Positions 17,685 through 29,062 of a DNA stretch of 64,000 bases are shown one piece after another. The notes beneath the pieces are model-generated. The model saw nothing but the letters and a program-made list of their open reading frames with translations, did not search any database and was not told the DNA's origin. The DNA comes from Helicobacter marmotae (GTDB lineage Bacteria > Campylobacterota > Campylobacteria > Campylobacterales > Helicobacteraceae). A program made the position numbers and the translations under genes. The stretch is from positions 58,642 through 122,641 of the forward strand of contig NZ_NXLR01000004.1 in NCBI RefSeq assembly GCF_003364255.1, written 5' to 3'. Each line of letters begins with the position of its first letter. Position 1 is the first letter of the stretch.

Positions 17685-19031
17685 CTATAAAGCCCTTAAA
17701 ACCTTGCCAAAGAGAAAGCCTTGCTTATATTGCGTGATGAGTGCGCGGTAATAGCCCTCTTTTAGCACAAGCATTTGCCCATTGTCATCGCAGATTTCAC
17801 TATCATTTATGAGAATCTCCCCATCAATATCCCGCCCCCATAACTTCAGCCGTGCTTTGTAAAAATACTCACTTATCTCACTTTTACCCTCTAGGATTAT
17901 ATCTACTTGCTTGCCTATGAGGGCTTTATGAGAGGCTTTAAGCTGGGCTTTGATGATTTTATTAAGTGCGTTAATGCGTTTGTTGGTGATAGTGGAGCTT
18001 GGGCGATTGGGCATATTAAAAGCGGGGGTGTTTTCTTGCGGTGAATAGGCAAAGAGGTTGATTCTATCAAAGGCAAAAGATTCTATAAAATCATACAGCT
18101 CTCTAAAGTCCTCTTCCTCCTCGCCGGGGTGCCCGATGACAAAACTTGTGCGCACAAATGCCTCAGGCACTTCTCTCATTGCCTTTAAAAGCTCTATATG
18201 CGCTGCTTTGCTCGCTCCTCTTCTCATAAGTTTAAGCATATGCTCTGAAATATGCTGGATTGGCATATCAAAATAAGGCAAAAAGCTTGTAGAGTTGGCA
18301 ATCGTTTCTATGAGTTTTAAAGAAGTGGAGCTCGGATAGAGATAGAAGATTCTGCAGCTTATATCAAGCTTTAGGCTATCAATACCTTTAATCAAAGCCA
18401 CTAAGCCATCTTTTTGCCCTACATCACGCAAATATGAGCTACTATCTTGAGCGATAAAGCTAAAGTCCCTAAAGCCCTTCGCATAGAGATTCTCTAGCTC
18501 TTTAAGTGTGGAGCTTAATGTGCGCGAGTGGAGTTTGCCCTTAAAGGAGGGAATCGCACAAAAGCTACAAGACTGATTGCAACCTTCACTTAGCTTGATA
18601 TAGGCATGAAAATGCGAGCCAATAACCACGCGCTCATCTTTTTCATCGCATAAAAATACCTTTTTAGAGTGTATGCCTCTCTTCTCTTCTAGCATGCTAT
18701 CGATTTTGTCATAATCACTCACACCTGTGATAATATCAATCTCTGGTATCTCCCTTGCAAGCTCTTCTTTGTAACGCTCTGCCAGACAGCCACTGACTAC
18801 GAGCATCGCTCCTTTTTTGCGATTTATTGAGGCATCAAAGATCGTTTGTATGCTTTCTTGCTTGGCAGATTCTATAAAACCGCAGGTATTAATAATAATC
18901 ACATCTGCCTCATTGAGATTGGGGGTAAGGCGATAAGCTTTCAATCGTCCTAACATCACTTCAGAATCTACGAGGTTTTTAGTACAGCCTAAAGAAATAA
19001 GGTGGAGATGTTTCGCTTCTCTAAAACGCAT
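17685..19031 (-). CDS. rimO: Ribosomal protein uS12 methylthiotransferase RimO
   Basis: Radical-SAM enzyme adding a methylthio group to an aspartate of ribosomal protein S12. Start ATG 19031 is preferred over the upstream TTG 19064 because AAAGGA lies 8 bases before it; 448 residues result. N-terminal MTTase domain with LISLGCTKN, NTCGF and SGCLAERY cysteines; radical-SAM CNQSCSFC; IGHPGEEEEDF; a C-terminal TRAM domain. RimO rather than MiaB because of LGCTKNLVDSEVMLG. Confidence 0.93.
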   Translation of the reverse strand: MRFREAKHLHLISLGCTKNLVDSEVMLGRLKAYRLTPNLNEADVIIINTCGFIESAKQESIQTIFDASINRKKGAMLVVSGCLAERYKEELAREIPEIDIITGVSDYDKIDSMLEEKRGIHSKKVFLCDEKDERVVIGSHFHAYIKLSEGCNQSCSFCAIPSFKGKLHSRTLSSTLKELENLYAKGFRDFSFIAQDSSSYLRDVGQKDGLVALIKGIDSLKLDISCRIFYLYPSSTSLKLIETIANSTSFLPYFDMPIQHISEHMLKLMRRGASKAAHIELLKAMREVPEAFVRTSFVIGHPGEEEEDFRELYDFIESFAFDRINLFAYSPQENTPAFNMPNRPSSTITNKRINALNKIIKAQLKASHKALIGKQVDIILEGKSEISEYFYKARLKLWGRDIDGEILINDSEICDDNGQMLVLKEGYYRALITQYKQGFLFGKVLRAL

Positions 19032-19268
19032 GAGGGAAATCCTTTGAGATAGTGAATATTGCAAAGCCTGATTATAGGCTAACTTGCCTTAAGGGCTTTG
19101 TAAATAACATTACAAAAGGTAACAACAGACATAATATTTATAAATTACATAATAATATTAATTCTTACTATGTAATATCTCATATCAAATCATAATGAAG
19201 ATTTTAATCCATAAATGTGATTTCTATATTATGGTTTGCGAAATTGATGAGTTGGTGAGGATAAGCTG

Positions 19269-20689
<1,421 letters not shown>

Positions 20690-20815
20690 TTAAGAATGAT
20701 ATAAGCTCGCATTATACATTTTGCTTTTTAATATTGTTTGTACTTGGCTTATACTTGTGTATTCTCAAACCCCATCTCCTCTGTAGAAAAAGAATCTAAA
20801 AAAATTTGTAGTGAT

Positions 20816-21190
20816 TTGGGCAGAGATTCTTCGCTCAGGCTTACGCCCTCTCTTAGAATCACAAAGTGGCGGAGTCTTTAGTGAGTTCCAAGAGAGATTC
20901 TTCGGTTTTTACAAAACCTAGGACATGGCAATGTAGTTTGCAAAGGAAATTAGTTTAGCATCACGAACCCCCCTCTAGCGGGGGGAGTGAAGAATTGCTG
21001 TTGGAAACACTAGCGAATCTGCCCTTCTTGTCATTCTGAGCCGCAGGCGAAGAATTGCTGTTGGCTTGAGTAGTGATTCCTTTAGGGTTTCTTTGGTCGC
21101 TACGCTCCCCCAAGAGCTGATAAATTTGCTACCCTTTAGAGTTTAGGTAGCAATTCCTCACCCCAAAAAAAGGGGGACTCAATATGACAA
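20816..21190. repeat. Dispersed repeat cluster between tpiA and fabI
   Basis: The 544-base gap 20681-21224 holds several degenerate units of the window's palindromic family: CAGAGATTCTTCGCTCAGG (20821), AGAGAGATTCTTCGG (20891), CATCACGAACCCCCC...GGGGGGAGTGAAGAATTGCT (20959-20998) and GTCATTCTGAGCCGCAGGCGAAGAATTGCT-like bases (21030-21058). A perfect palindrome GTTACATGTAAC lies at 21194-21205. No gene seen. Confidence 0.75.
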
Positions 21191-21224
21191 AGTGTTACAT
21201 GTAACGCACAAGAAACTCGCCTTA

Positions 21225-21926
21225 TCATAGCCCCGCTTGAATGATCCCCTTAAAACTCTCTAACTCAAGGCTTGCTGAACCCACAAGCACACCATGCACA
21301 TGCTTTAAGCTTAAAATCTCTTTAGCATTGCTGGCATTGACACTTCCGCCATAAAGGAGTGGTGCGCTTGTAAGGGTAGATAACATCGCATGCGTAGAGG
21401 CTATCTCTTCCATACTCGCACTCACCCCCGTGCCAATCGCCCAAATAGGTTCATAAGCAATAATAAGCTTAGGGTAATCAAGCGCTATCCCACTAAGTTG
21501 CGAACTCAAATAATCTTTTAGCGCGTTTTCTCCCTGCTTTCGCACATTTAAAGGCTCGCCGATACAATAATACAAGCTAAAGCCCGCTTCTTTATAAAAT
21601 GCAAACTTTTCATTAATGTGCTCTTGGCTTTCATTAAACATCATTCTACGCTCACTATGCCCGATAATTAAAGAACAAATATTAAATTCTGCTAATTGTT
21701 TTAAGGTTATCTCACCTGTGAAAGCCCCATTTTGCGCATAATGTGCATTTTGCGCGCCGATTTGGAAATGTGCGAAGTCATTAGCCAATAAAGCTGTGTG
21801 TGAGGGGAAAATGCTTACTTTGAGATGAGGGGCTTGAATGTGGGCAAGGTAAGATTCTAACTCTTGGCTATAGGCTTGCACTTGAGCGCGTGTGAGATTG
21901 GATTTAAAATTAGCGGCTATATACAT
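21225..21926 (-). CDS. tpiA: Triosephosphate isomerase
   Basis: Interconverts dihydroxyacetone phosphate and glyceraldehyde 3-phosphate. 233 residues, short like H. pylori TPI. Catalytic K8 (NFK), H90 (IIGHSERR) and E159 (AYEPIWAIGTG) are present, as is the phosphate-binding YGGSVNASN. Confidence 0.96.
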   Translation of the reverse strand: MYIAANFKSNLTRAQVQAYSQELESYLAHIQAPHLKVSIFPSHTALLANDFAHFQIGAQNAHYAQNGAFTGEITLKQLAEFNICSLIIGHSERRMMFNESQEHINEKFAFYKEAGFSLYYCIGEPLNVRKQGENALKDYLSSQLSGIALDYPKLIIAYEPIWAIGTGVSASMEEIASTHAMLSTLTSAPLLYGGSVNASNAKEILSLKHVHGVLVGSASLELESFKGIIQAGL

Positions 21927-22159
21927 AATGATTCCTTTGTGTGGCTTAGATAAATCAAAATTGAATATTACTTTGTTTTGTTGTACGGCAAGGCAGTGGA
22001 TAAAAATTGCTAGATTTTTGGCTTTATAAAGGTATATTTACTGCTATCTCTCATTATCTTTACCTTATCTTAGTTTGGGGGCTCTAAGGCAAAATATCAA
22101 TTTAATTTTTTGCGTTAGAATCCGCAACTTTAGCACTCTATAACCTCAAGTGAGATTCT

Positions 22160-24880
22160 ATGAATACCTTAAATGTAATTGATACTTTTGGATTTTTTTT
22201 CAGAAGTTTTTATGCCTTGCCACCTTTGAAAAATGCGCAAGGATTCCCCACGGGATTGCTTGTGGGATTTTGCAATTTATTACAAAGTTTATATAAAGAT
22301 CCATCATGTACATATATAGCCTTTGCTTTAGAGGGAGGAGGAGAAAACAAAAGGCGCGAGATTTTTAAAGACTATAAGCGCAATCGCCAAGCTCCACCAC
22401 AAGAGCTTCTTATGCAACTTCCCATAGCTATAGAGTGGATTAGCAAAATGGGTTTTTTAAATATCAGCATAGAGGGCTATGAGGCAGATGATGTGATAGC
22501 TTCTGTAAATAAAGTCGCAAATGCCCAAAATATCGCTGTGAGGATTATTAGCCACGATAAAGATTTATATCAACTCATTGATGAGAATACTTACATTTAT
22601 GACCCTATTGGCAAAAGGGATATTAAAGAAGCAGAATGTATTGAAAAATATGGCGTGAAGCCTAAGCAATTTATTGACTATCAGGCATTAGTGGGAGATA
22701 GTAGTGATAATGTCATGGGCGTAAAGGGCATAGGAGCTAAAAGTGCGCAAAAGCTTATAACCCATTTTGGGAATATAGAGACCATGTATCAGAGGGAAGA
22801 GGAGCTTACAAATGTAGTAAGTCAAAGGATCGCTAATCTCATTCTTGATGGCAAGGATAATGCGTTTTTAAGCAAAAAGCTTGTGAGCTTGCATGATGAT
22901 TTATTGCAAGATATTGACTTAAGCAAATGCCTAATGAGCGAATCTAATCCTATGCTAAAAATCTTAGATGAGCTTAAAGCCTATGATTTAAAAAACATTA
23001 TCTCCAAAGTGCAGTCCCCCCATGAGCGATACGCCCAAAAAAAGGGAGCACAAAAGGGTATAGGTAAAAGCACGCAACCCCCTCATTCAAAAGAAAATTT
23101 TAGCTTTAAAGCGCATTTACTTGATAATGTAGCAGATATACAAGCTCTCCTTAACCCTCTTAGTAAAGATGTGAAAATTGGCTTTGATTGTGAAAGTGAT
23201 AGCCTTGATATACAAGAGGCAAGCCTTGTAGGCTTTAGCTTTTGCTTTGATGGAGAAAATGCCTATTATGTGCCTGTGGGGCATCGATATTTAGGAGCAC
23301 CCAAACAACTAAGCTTGCAAGAAGCAAGGCATATTATCTCACTTATTTTTACCCATCCTCTAATTGGGCATAATCTCAAATTTGACTTAAGCCTTATTTT
23401 CCATACATTGGGCTTAGAGCATAAGGGGGCAATTTATGATAGTATGATTTTAAGCTGGCTTTATGATTCTATCGCGCCTGTGGGGCTTGATAAGCAAATG
23501 CTAAAGCACTTTAAGCATACGATGATAAGCTTTGATTCTGTCGTGGCAAAGGGAGAGAACTTCTCGCAAGTGAGTATCGCTGCAGCCACTCAATATGCCG
23601 CAGAAGATGCAGCAGCTACCTTTGCACTTTATCATCGTTTGGAAGAGGAATTTTATGCGCGTGAATGGGGCGGGATATTAGAGCTTGCCTATAATTTGGA
23701 ATTTCCTTTTATCAAGGTGCTTATGGCTATGGAATGTGAGGGCATTAAGGTAAATATGGAACTTTTAGAATCGCTTAAAGAAAAGGCAGGGGAGCATATT
23801 ACGCATTTAAGCAAACAAATTTTTGAGCTATGTCATGAAAATTTTAACCTCAACTCCCCACAGCAGCTCTCCCATGTGCTTTTTAATCGCTTAGGTTTAA
23901 AGCCCGGGCGCAGTGTAAAGGGGGGATTAAGCACTGATGAAAAAACACTGCTAGCTATTGTGGATACCCACCCTGTGATAGCCCTTATCTTAGACTATAG
24001 GGAAATCAATAAGCTTAAAAATACTTACATTGAGCCGCTTCTACGCTTTGGCGGGGCAAATAGCGAGCATAGAGTTTATACATCATTTTTGCAAAATGGC
24101 ACAGCCACAGGGAGATTAAGCTCTAAATCACCCAATTTGCAAAATATCCCTGTGAGACGAGAAGAGGGGCGCAAGATTAGAGAGGCATTTGTAAGCAAAG
24201 AGGGGCATAGCCTTATTAGCATTGATTATTCACAAATTGAGTTGCGGCTTTTGGCACATTTTTGCAAAGATGCTTCACTCATTGATGCCTTTAAACATGA
24301 TAAGGATATTCATTTTGAAACAGCTGCTAGGCTTTTTGGCTTAGAAAATGCTAAGGCAAAGCGCGCTGTGGCAAAGTCTATTAATTTTGGGCTGATTTAT
24401 GGCATGGGGAGCAAAAAGCTCTCTCAAACACTGCAGATTCCATTAAAAGAAGCTAAAAGCTATATAGAGAGCTATTTTGCACTTTTCCCTACGATTAAGG
24501 ACTTCCTCAATGCCCAAGAGCACTTTTTGCTCGAAAATGGCTATTCACAGACATTATTAGGGCATAGGCGGTATTTTGACTTTGCGCGGGCTACGGATTT
24601 TATGAAGGCAAATTTTTTACGCGAGGGGATTAACTCCATTTTTCAAGGGAGTGCAGCAGATTTGATTAAACTCTCAATGTGTGAGATTCATAAAATCTAT
24701 GCAAAAAGTGATTTAAAAATGCTCCTACAAGTGCATGATGAGTTAATCTTTGAAGCCCCAAGTGAGAAAGCTCAAAGTTATGCTAAAGAAGTAGCAGAAA
24801 TTATGAATAATATCTATACCCTAGAAGTACCGCTTAAATGCGGCATTAGCATAGGGCAAAATTGGGCAGAGCTCAAATAG
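22160..24880 (+). CDS. polA: DNA polymerase I
   Basis: 906 residues, full length, three domains. Residues 1-300: 5'-nuclease (EGYEADDVIA, VGDSSDNVMGVKGIG). About 320-500: 3'-5' exonuclease with Exo I FDCESDSLD, HNLKFD and YAAEDAAAT, so the proofreading acidic residues appear kept. C-terminal polymerase: DYSQIELRLLAH (motif A), KRAVAKSINFGLIYG (motif B) and LLQVHDELIFE (motif C). Convergent with the ABC permease that follows, only one base between stops. Confidence 0.97.
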   Translation: MNTLNVIDTFGFFFRSFYALPPLKNAQGFPTGLLVGFCNLLQSLYKDPSCTYIAFALEGGGENKRREIFKDYKRNRQAPPQELLMQLPIAIEWISKMGFLNISIEGYEADDVIASVNKVANAQNIAVRIISHDKDLYQLIDENTYIYDPIGKRDIKEAECIEKYGVKPKQFIDYQALVGDSSDNVMGVKGIGAKSAQKLITHFGNIETMYQREEELTNVVSQRIANLILDGKDNAFLSKKLVSLHDDLLQDIDLSKCLMSESNPMLKILDELKAYDLKNIISKVQSPHERYAQKKGAQKGIGKSTQPPHSKENFSFKAHLLDNVADIQALLNPLSKDVKIGFDCESDSLDIQEASLVGFSFCFDGENAYYVPVGHRYLGAPKQLSLQEARHIISLIFTHPLIGHNLKFDLSLIFHTLGLEHKGAIYDSMILSWLYDSIAPVGLDKQMLKHFKHTMISFDSVVAKGENFSQVSIAAATQYAAEDAAATFALYHRLEEEFYAREWGGILELAYNLEFPFIKVLMAMECEGIKVNMELLESLKEKAGEHITHLSKQIFELCHENFNLNSPQQLSHVLFNRLGLKPGRSVKGGLSTDEKTLLAIVDTHPVIALILDYREINKLKNTYIEPLLRFGGANSEHRVYTSFLQNGTATGRLSSKSPNLQNIPVRREEGRKIREAFVSKEGHSLISIDYSQIELRLLAHFCKDASLIDAFKHDKDIHFETAARLFGLENAKAKRAVAKSINFGLIYGMGSKKLSQTLQIPLKEAKSYIESYFALFPTIKDFLNAQEHFLLENGYSQTLLGHRRYFDFARATDFMKANFLREGINSIFQGSAADLIKLSMCEIHKIYAKSDLKMLLQVHDELIFEAPSEKAQSYAKEVAEIMNNIYTLEVPLKCGISIGQNWAELK

Positions 24881-24881
24881 A

Positions 24882-26054
24882 CTAGACTTCCCTTAAAGTT
24901 TCACGTCTTTTATAAATCAAAACCCCAAAGGCTAAAAAGAGCAAAAATGGTGCGATTTCACATAATGTTTTGAATGCGCCAAAAAAATCCACTCCATAAT
25001 TTGCTACTTGCACATAAAGCTTGAGATAATGACTAATAGGCAAGATTGTATGCCAAAAGCTCCCAAAAGCCCCCATAGAGTTTGCAGGGAAAGTAATCCC
25101 TGTGAAAGCAAAGCTTGGAGCACAATAAATCGCTGCTAGGGCAAGTGCGCGAGTGTGGTCTTTGAGCAGAGCATAAGCAAATACCCCCACACCCCCATAG
25201 CCCAATAGTGTGAGCAATGCGCCGCAATAAAGCGTGAAATAACTCCCGCGGAAGCTAAAGCCCAGCATATGAAAAAATATCATCATCACTGCCCACCAGA
25301 ATGAAAATATCCCCGTATATGCGCATACTTTCGTCAAAATATAGACATTTGCCTTGATACCTTGAGGCATTTGGCTTGCTTTATTGGGGATAAATCCCAC
25401 ATCACTTTCATCACGAGCTAGAGAATTGATAACGCAAATAATCATAAGCATAATAAGCGAACAGGGTAAAATGCCTGTAATAAGAAATTGTGCGTAGCTA
25501 TTATTGCTATTATAAAGTGGTGTGATTTGCATAAGGATAGGCGAGCTTAAGGCAAGGGCGGCATTGAGGTTATGGGTTTGGATAAGGTTTTTGCCTAATT
25601 TTGCCTTGACATTGCTTGAGAGGATAAGTTGTTTAAATGCCCCCTCAATGGATTTAGCCACCAGCATTAATTGTGCATTATAATAAATGGGGATTTCAGT
25701 TAAAATGCCTTTTTTGCTCCGTGCTTGAAGCCCTTGTGGAAGCACCATAAGCGCGTATATATTGACATTACTCATATCAGCCTTTGCTTCTTGCAAACTC
25801 TCATAATAATGTGTAACTTTAAGTGTGGGGATACTCTCAAGGTTAGCAATAAGCTCCCTGCTTAAAGTGCTTTTATCTAAATCCACCACGCCAATACCCG
25901 CAGCCCTTACAAAACTCTCTGAAAACACCGCCCATACAAATGCCCCAAGCACTAAAGGAGCAAGTGTGCAAAGAAAGAGTGAGAATTTATCCCTAATAAA
26001 ACCATCAAATTCACGTTTAAAAAACTTCAAAAAATGGAGAAAATATGTGCTCAT
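24882..26054 (-). CDS. ABC-2 type permease (multidrug/unknown substrate)
   Basis: 390 residues. One membrane helix near residue 30, a periplasmic domain of about 140 residues (VVDLDKSTLSRELI, IYALMVLP), then five helices; the layout of the YhhJ/YbhR family of ABC exporters. No ATPase gene is adjacent, so a partner must lie elsewhere. I recall similar paired permeases HP1486/HP1487 in H. pylori. Its start overlaps the end of flhX by 4 bases, suggesting cotranscription with ribE-flhX. Confidence 0.8.
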   Translation of the reverse strand: MSTYFLHFLKFFKREFDGFIRDKFSLFLCTLAPLVLGAFVWAVFSESFVRAAGIGVVDLDKSTLSRELIANLESIPTLKVTHYYESLQEAKADMSNVNIYALMVLPQGLQARSKKGILTEIPIYYNAQLMLVAKSIEGAFKQLILSSNVKAKLGKNLIQTHNLNAALALSSPILMQITPLYNSNNSYAQFLITGILPCSLIMLMIICVINSLARDESDVGFIPNKASQMPQGIKANVYILTKVCAYTGIFSFWWAVMMIFFHMLGFSFRGSYFTLYCGALLTLLGYGGVGVFAYALLKDHTRALALAAIYCAPSFAFTGITFPANSMGAFGSFWHTILPISHYLKLYVQVANYGVDFFGAFKTLCEIAPFLLFLAFGVLIYKRRETLREV

Positions 26055-26329
26055 AGAATATCCTTGCTAAGCTGTGCTTCTCTTTCACATTTTAATAACC
26101 ACACAAATACCTCAACTACCGCATTATACATCTCTGGGGGTATATGAGATTCAAGGGGGACTTCAAGGAGAGAATCTACCAATAAGGCATTTGCAAAAAG
26201 GGGAACATCAAATTCCTTTGCCTTTGCAATAATTCGTGCTGCAAGCTCATTTCTACCTTTGGCAACCACTCTTGGGGCGCTATCATCTTTGATATTATAG
26301 CTTAGGGCAACTGCCTTTTTATCCTGCAT
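26051..26329 (-). CDS. flhX: FlhX, stand-alone FlhB C-terminal-like protein
   Basis: 92 residues matching only the cytoplasmic C-terminal domain of FlhB, the export switch of the flagellar type III system (VALSYN..DDSAPRVVAKG, VPLFANALLVDSLL, IPPEMYNAVVEVFVWL). The NPTH cleavage motif of full FlhB is not present. Same position next to ribE as HP1575. It can substitute for FlhB's own C-terminal fragment in related bacteria (family knowledge). Confidence 0.88.
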   Translation of the reverse strand: MQDKKAVALSYNIKDDSAPRVVAKGRNELAARIIAKAKEFDVPLFANALLVDSLLEVPLESHIPPEMYNAVVEVFVWLLKCEREAQLSKDIL

Positions 26330-26341
26330 ATTTGCTCCATA

Positions 26342-26995
26342 TTAATAACTCAAATTCAGCATATCAATATCGTTCCATGACGGACTTTTGGACAGACTTT
26401 TGGAGAGGTTTTTGTCTTGCTGGGATAAAAGAGCGCGCATAGTGCTTACGACACTGCGAGTGATAATATCTGTTTCAATATTCACTCTTCTGCCTACTTC
26501 AAACTTCCCAAAAAGCGTTGTTTGCAATGTGTGGGGAATAAGCGTTAGTTTGAAAGTATTTTTAGTGCATTCAACAATAGTTAGACTGATACCCTCTACG
26601 CATATAGAGCCTTTTGGAATGATATAAGGAACTACATCATTTGGAATCTCTATCCAAAAATCACTTGAATCCCCATGGTGGCTGATACTTACAATGCGCC
26701 CTACTCCGTCAATATGCCCTTGTACAATATGCCCATCAAATCTATCTCCCACTTGCAATGCGGGCTCTAAATGCACAAAAGCACCTTGTCTGTAATTTTC
26801 TAATGCAACGCTCTCTTGTGTGTGCTTGCTAAGCTCCATACTCATACCACCGCTAAAAAACGTCATAGCCGTTAAGCACGCGCCATTAATAGCTATAGAA
26901 TCTCCGATTTGTGCCTGATATGGAGTGAGTATCTCAAGTGTATTGTGAGTGAAACTTTTGACTTGTGCGATGTGTCGCACCAATCCGCTAAACAT
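26342..26995 (-). CDS. ribE: Riboflavin synthase
   Basis: 217 residues made of two lumazine-binding domains, each starting with a G-L/V-H motif (MFSGLVRHIAQV; DGHIVQGHIDGVG). Dismutates two 6,7-dimethyl-8-ribityllumazine to riboflavin and a pyrimidinedione. The flavin product is needed by the flavoenzymes of this window. Divergent from tatD with 78 bases between starts. Confidence 0.95.
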   Translation of the reverse strand: MFSGLVRHIAQVKSFTHNTLEILTPYQAQIGDSIAINGACLTAMTFFSGGMSMELSKHTQESVALENYRQGAFVHLEPALQVGDRFDGHIVQGHIDGVGRIVSISHHGDSSDFWIEIPNDVVPYIIPKGSICVEGISLTIVECTKNTFKLTLIPHTLQTTLFGKFEVGRRVNIETDIITRSVVSTMRALLSQQDKNLSKSLSKSPSWNDIDMLNLSY

Positions 26996-27073
26996 ACTTT
27001 GCCTTTGTTTTTATTTTATTATGCTAGAATCTTGGATTTTAGCATAATTCCACCAATTGTAAGGATTCTTCAT

Positions 27074-27895
27074 ATGAGCGCAAGAGAGATTGAGAATTTA
27101 AGCTATCTTATAGATACGCATTGTCATTTGGATTCTCAAAGTTTTGAAGATGATCTTAATGAAGTCATTGAACGTGCCTTTAGCCATAATGTGCGTAAAA
27201 TCATCATTCCCGGAGCTGATATACGCACTTTGCCTAAAGCACAAGCGATTGCACATAAATATGAGCATGTGTATTTTGCCGCAGGCGTGCATCCTAATGA
27301 TATTGATCTATTTGATATGGCTTTGCTTCAAAGCTTTGCTAAGGATAAGAAATGTATAGCCATTGGTGAGTGCGGATTAGACTACTACTACCTCCCTAGT
27401 GCTACCATAGAGGCAGAAGAAGGAGATACAGCACAGCAAAGATTAGAAATCAAGGCAAGACAAAAAGCATATTTTATAGAGCAAATTAAGCTCTCCATCG
27501 CTTTGCAAAAGCCTCTTATTTTGCATATACGTGAGGCAAGTAATGATGCCTTTGAGATTCTAAAAGATTTTAATAAAGCCTTTGGAGTGCTGCATTGCTA
27601 TAACGCAGATAGAATCTTGCTTGAACTCCAAGAGCGGTTTTATTATGGCATTGGCGGGGTATGTACTTTCAAAAATGCAAGACGTTTGATTGAAGTTTTA
27701 CCCTTAATCCCAAAGTCGCGCCTCCTGCTTGAAACTGATGCCCCTTATCTCACGCCCCACCCTCATAGAGGAAGTCGCAACGAGCCCTATTATATCCCGC
27801 TTATTATGCGCCAAATCGCTTCTGTGCTTGGTATGAGTGAGGAAGAAGTGTGCCAATGCAGCACACGCAATGCGTTAAGACTTTTTAATATATAA
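27074..27895 (+). CDS. tatD: TatD family metal-dependent hydrolase
   Basis: 273 residues from ATG 27074, chosen because AAGGA precedes it; the frame is open further upstream but that part overlaps ribE. Metal motifs: DTHCHLD, GECGLDYY, ILHIREA, LHCYNA and LETDAPYLTPHPHRG. TatD proteins are 3'-5' DNases/phosphoesterases. Followed 18 bases later by mltD, the same order as HP1573-HP1572. Confidence 0.94.
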   Translation: MSAREIENLSYLIDTHCHLDSQSFEDDLNEVIERAFSHNVRKIIIPGADIRTLPKAQAIAHKYEHVYFAAGVHPNDIDLFDMALLQSFAKDKKCIAIGECGLDYYYLPSATIEAEEGDTAQQRLEIKARQKAYFIEQIKLSIALQKPLILHIREASNDAFEILKDFNKAFGVLHCYNADRILLELQERFYYGIGGVCTFKNARRLIEVLPLIPKSRLLLETDAPYLTPHPHRGSRNEPYYIPLIMRQIASVLGMSEEEVCQCSTRNALRLFNI

Positions 27896-27913
27896 GAAGA
27901 CAAAGGAATATAA

Positions 27914-29035
27914 ATGCCTGCATTAAGAAACTTAGCTTTTATCTGCATTTTAAGCTTCGCCCTAGCAGAGCAAGGGGATTTCTACACAATGACTTATAAT
28001 AAAAACTCTCATGCGGTGTTAAATTCCTTTGGGGTACATGCGGGATTTATGACAAGCATTACCGATAGTGTGCGTGCGCAAAAAATACAAGCAAGATGGC
28101 AGTATTTTATACAGAGATTTGATAGTAGCTATGAGTTTATCCCCACATTAAGAAATATGATGGCAAGAGAAGAAGTGCCAAAGGAATTTTTATTTCTTGC
28201 TATGGCAGAATCAGAATTTACCACCACTGCCAAAAGTGCGAAAAAAGCCATAGGAATCTGGCAGATTATGCCCGCTACTGCTAAAAACCTGGGATTAGAA
28301 ATCAATGCTTATATTGATGAGCGCAAAGACCCCATTAAAAGCACAGAGGCGGCTATTAAATATCTTAAATACCTCTATGATGCTACAGGTGAGTGGTATC
28401 TTGCTGCTATGGCGTATAACTGCGGATTAGGGCGATTAAAAAGGGGCATACAAGAAGCAGGGGGCGATAGCTCTATTGAAGCATTACTTGATGAGGAGGC
28501 ACATTATATCCCTGCTGAAACGCGTAACTATATCCGCACAATTCTTGCAATGAGCCTGCTCTTTAATGATGTAGATTTTCTCAAAGCTCAAAATGCAGAT
28601 TATTTGCTCAATCGAGGTGCGACAGATAGCATTACTAGCGTGAGTGTTAAAGGTGGGATTTCCCTTAGCTCTATTGCCAAAAGTGCGAAGATTCCATTAA
28701 GCGAGCTACAAAAGTATAATCGCCATTTTGTCCGCTCTGTACTACCTCCGGGCAAAAAATATTATAATGTCTATCTCCCTTATGACAAACTGCGCACTTT
28801 TAAACAAAATTTCAAAGAAGACTTTGAAGAATCAGTGTTTATCACTCATATTGTGCAAAAGGGTGAAAACCTAAGTACGATTGCTAGAAGTTATAAAACA
28901 TCTATAAGAGAGCTCCAAGATATTAACCAAATCAAGGGTTCGCGCATTTATGCTGACCAAAAGCTGACTATCCCTATTTTAAAAGATAGCAAAGTCGCAG
29001 TTGCTGCAGTTACTGATAGCAGGGATAATAGATAG
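27914..29035 (+). CDS. mltD: Membrane-bound lytic murein transglycosylase with LysM
   Basis: 373 residues. Signal peptide ending near ALAE; SLT domain with catalytic E99 (MAESEF), IGIWQIMPATAKNLGL and AYNCGLGRL; two C-terminal LysM repeats (about 225-270 and 290-340, the second with HIVQKGENLSTIA). Cleaves glycan strands in the periplasm. Unlike many MltD proteins no lipobox is seen. Confidence 0.93.
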   Translation: MPALRNLAFICILSFALAEQGDFYTMTYNKNSHAVLNSFGVHAGFMTSITDSVRAQKIQARWQYFIQRFDSSYEFIPTLRNMMAREEVPKEFLFLAMAESEFTTTAKSAKKAIGIWQIMPATAKNLGLEINAYIDERKDPIKSTEAAIKYLKYLYDATGEWYLAAMAYNCGLGRLKRGIQEAGGDSSIEALLDEEAHYIPAETRNYIRTILAMSLLFNDVDFLKAQNADYLLNRGATDSITSVSVKGGISLSSIAKSAKIPLSELQKYNRHFVRSVLPPGKKYYNVYLPYDKLRTFKQNFKEDFEESVFITHIVQKGENLSTIARSYKTSIRELQDINQIKGSRIYADQKLTIPILKDSKVAVAAVTDSRDNR

Positions 29036-29062
29036 CTAAAGCCAAAGAAAGGAGTACTAACG

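Noticed and set aside
21194..21205. Perfect palindrome GTTACATGTAAC as an operator
   Set aside because: It lies after the tpiA 3' end within repeats, away from any start; 12-base palindromes in A/T-rich DNA can be chance.
26909..27073. Longer tatD start at 26909
   Set aside because: It would run through the divergent ribE coding region; AAGGA supports ATG 27074.
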